From Actinomycetota bacterium (GTDB lineage Bacteria > Actinomycetota > Actinomycetes > Nanopelagicales > Nanopelagicaceae), in assembly GCA_013205455.1 (NCBI GenBank), contig JABMMO010000024.1, positions 1-6,767 of the forward strand: a stretch of 6,767 bases of DNA, read 5' to 3'. The translations under genes were made by a program, and so were the position numbers. Below the pieces are notes generated by a model that was not told the origin of the DNA, searched no databases, and was given only the letters and a program-made list of their open reading frames with translations. Below are positions 5,572 to 6,767 of this stretch, piece by piece; within the stretch, counting starts at the first letter, position 1, and the number at the start of each line of letters is the position of its first letter.

Positions 5572-6767
5572 GGTATTTTGTGGGAAACCTAAGTTAATTC
5601 CACCATGGCTAGGATCTAACCAACGACTTGTAATTACTTTTCCACGAGTAAAGAAGTGAACTCCTTCGGTACCATGAGCATGCGAATCTCCGAACAAAGA
5701 ATTCTTCCAACCACCAAATGAGAAGTAAGCCATCGGGACTGGAATTGGTACGTTGATACCGACCATGCCAACTTCGACTTCGTTTTGGTATCTACGAGCA
5801 GCGCCACCATCGTTTGTGAAAATTGCAGTGCCATTTCCATATTGGTGATCGTTTACCAGCTTCAAAGCCTGGTCATAACTCTTAACTCGGATAATGCTCA
5901 AAACCGGTCCAAATATTTCTTCCTTATAGATAGACATCTCGGTGGTGATGTTGTCGAACAGAGTTGGCCCGAGCCAGAAGCCTTCGCCATCCACCTTTAC
6001 ATTTCGGCCATCAACAACCAAGGTTGCGCCTTCTTTTTCACCAGCTGTTACATATGAAGCAACTTTGTCGCGGTGAACTTTAGTAACAAGTGGGCCCATA
6101 TCGGCGCCTTGTGTACCGTCGCCAGTCTTGATTTTCGCCATTCTTTCTTTGATTTTCTCGATTAAAGCATCGGCAACTGGTTCTACCGCTACGACCACAG
6201 AAATCGCCATGCAACGTTCGCCAGCTGAACCGAAGCCAGCATTAATTGCGGCATCTGCTGTCAGATTCAAATCAGCATCTGGGAGAACTACCATATGATT
6301 CTTTGCGCCGCCAAGTGCTTGGACGCGCTTGCCAGATTTAGTTCCAGTTTCATAAACATATTTAGCAATCGGTGTTGAGCCAACAAATGAAACAGATTTG
6401 ATGCCAGGGTGTGTAAGTAGCGCATCGACAGCTTCTTTATCGCCATGAACGACGTTAAATACACCATCTGGTAATCCGGCTGCTTTCAAAAGCTCGGCCA
6501 CATACATAATGGCACTTGGATCTTTTTCGGAAGGTTTAACAATCACAGTGTTTCCACACGCGATTGCGATTGGGAAGAACCACATTGGGACCATTGCTGG
6601 AAAATTAAATGGTGAAATGATCGCAACTGGACCAAGCGGTTGCCGAATTGAATAAACATCCACACCAGTAGAAACTTCTTCAGAGAATCCGCCTTTGAGT
6701 AAATGTGGGATGCCACAAGCAAATTCCACAACTTCTAGTCCGCGTGTTACTTCGCCAAGGGCATCGC
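5569..6767 (-). CDS. mmsA: CoA-acylating methylmalonate-semialdehyde dehydrogenase, 5'-truncated by the window edge
   Basis: This enzyme oxidises methylmalonate or malonate semialdehyde with NAD+ and CoA to propionyl-CoA or acetyl-CoA with loss of CO2, in valine, beta-alanine, pyrimidine or (as IolA) inositol breakdown. The frame stays open past the GTG at 6729 to the right edge, so 398 residues are visible and roughly 100-115 N-terminal ones are missing from the usual ~500. Visible-residue landmarks are RGLEVVEFACGIPH near the start, PFNFP (52-56), KPSEKD (77-82), the cofactor-binding FVGSTP (127-132), the nucleophile Cys185 in GSAGERCMA, and EIFGPVL (283-289). At 150-157 ALGGAKNH replaces the ELGG motif of hydrolytic aldehyde dehydrogenases; lack of that Glu is characteristic of this CoA-dependent family, where CoA and not water attacks the thioacyl enzyme. 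Its stop codon touches that of the convergent aminotransferase gene. Confidence 0.94.
   Translation of the reverse strand, partial: DALGEVTRGLEVVEFACGIPHLLKGGFSEEVSTGVDVYSIRQPLGPVAIISPFNFPAMVPMWFFPIAIACGNTVIVKPSEKDPSAIMYVAELLKAAGLPDGVFNVVHGDKEAVDALLTHPGIKSVSFVGSTPIAKYVYETGTKSGKRVQALGGAKNHMVVLPDADLNLTADAAINAGFGSAGERCMAISVVVAVEPVADALIEKIKERMAKIKTGDGTQGADMGPLVTKVHRDKVASYVTAGEKEGATLVVDGRNVKVDGEGFWLGPTLFDNITTEMSIYKEEIFGPVLSIIRVKSYDQALKLVNDHQYGNGTAIFTNDGGAARRYQNEVEVGMVGINVPIPVPMAYFSFGGWKNSLFGDSHAHGTEGVHFFTRGKVITSRWLDPSHGGINLGFPQNT

Noticed and set aside
5634..6731. Open frames overlapping mmsA in other frames and on the plus strand
   Set aside because: All fall inside the MmsA reading frame, which carries every family landmark; the others show no family features.

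Overview
The window reads as ordinary chromosomal DNA from a low-GC actinobacterium. GuaB1 (an IMPDH-family protein with a CBS pair) is a typically actinobacterial protein, yet the codons are AT-rich, with many A/T-ending codons. That combination is what the streamlined freshwater acI / Nanopelagicales lineage shows. The assignment is inference from gene content and base composition only. Genes are packed tightly: gaps are tens of bases, one convergent pair overlaps by 52 bp, and another has stop codons that touch.

Left part (1-1881). The 3' two thirds of an MFS transporter gene runs rightward off the left edge and overlaps, tail to tail, a leftward gene for a TPR-repeat protein. Just upstream of the TPR gene, on the same strand, is a complete tRNA-Arg with anticodon UCG and an encoded CCA. 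The open frame of the TPR gene continues back through the tRNA, but its real start is a TTG behind a strong GGAGG site, downstream of the tRNA.

Middle (1882-4004). guaB1 (GMP reductase type, complete) and a small membrane PAP2-family protein gene lie in the same leftward direction, giving the order PAP2 > guaB1 > tRNA-Arg > TPR. guaB1 probably also has its own promoter: a TATAGT hexamer lies 8 nt before its GTG, there is no Shine-Dalgarno site, and an in-frame stop sits just upstream, so a leaderless mRNA is likely.

Right part (4005-6767). A 150-170 bp intergenic region separates the divergent PAP2 and class-III aminotransferase genes. It is the only sizeable non-coding stretch and holds a near-perfect inverted repeat, a possible extended -10 promoter and a leader that can form two hairpins. 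The aminotransferase runs rightward and ends exactly where the stop codon of a leftward methylmalonate-semialdehyde dehydrogenase gene (mmsA, 5' part beyond the right edge) begins. A transaminase that makes a semialdehyde next to a CoA-acylating semialdehyde dehydrogenase suggests catabolism of a beta-amino acid (beta-alanine, beta-aminoisobutyrate) or another amino donor, although the two genes are convergent and not one operon.

I saw no mobile element, CRISPR array, phage gene, toxin-antitoxin pair or clear new system. The most interesting points are the regulatory architecture at 4060-4158, the substrate of the aminotransferase, and the very compact gene ends.
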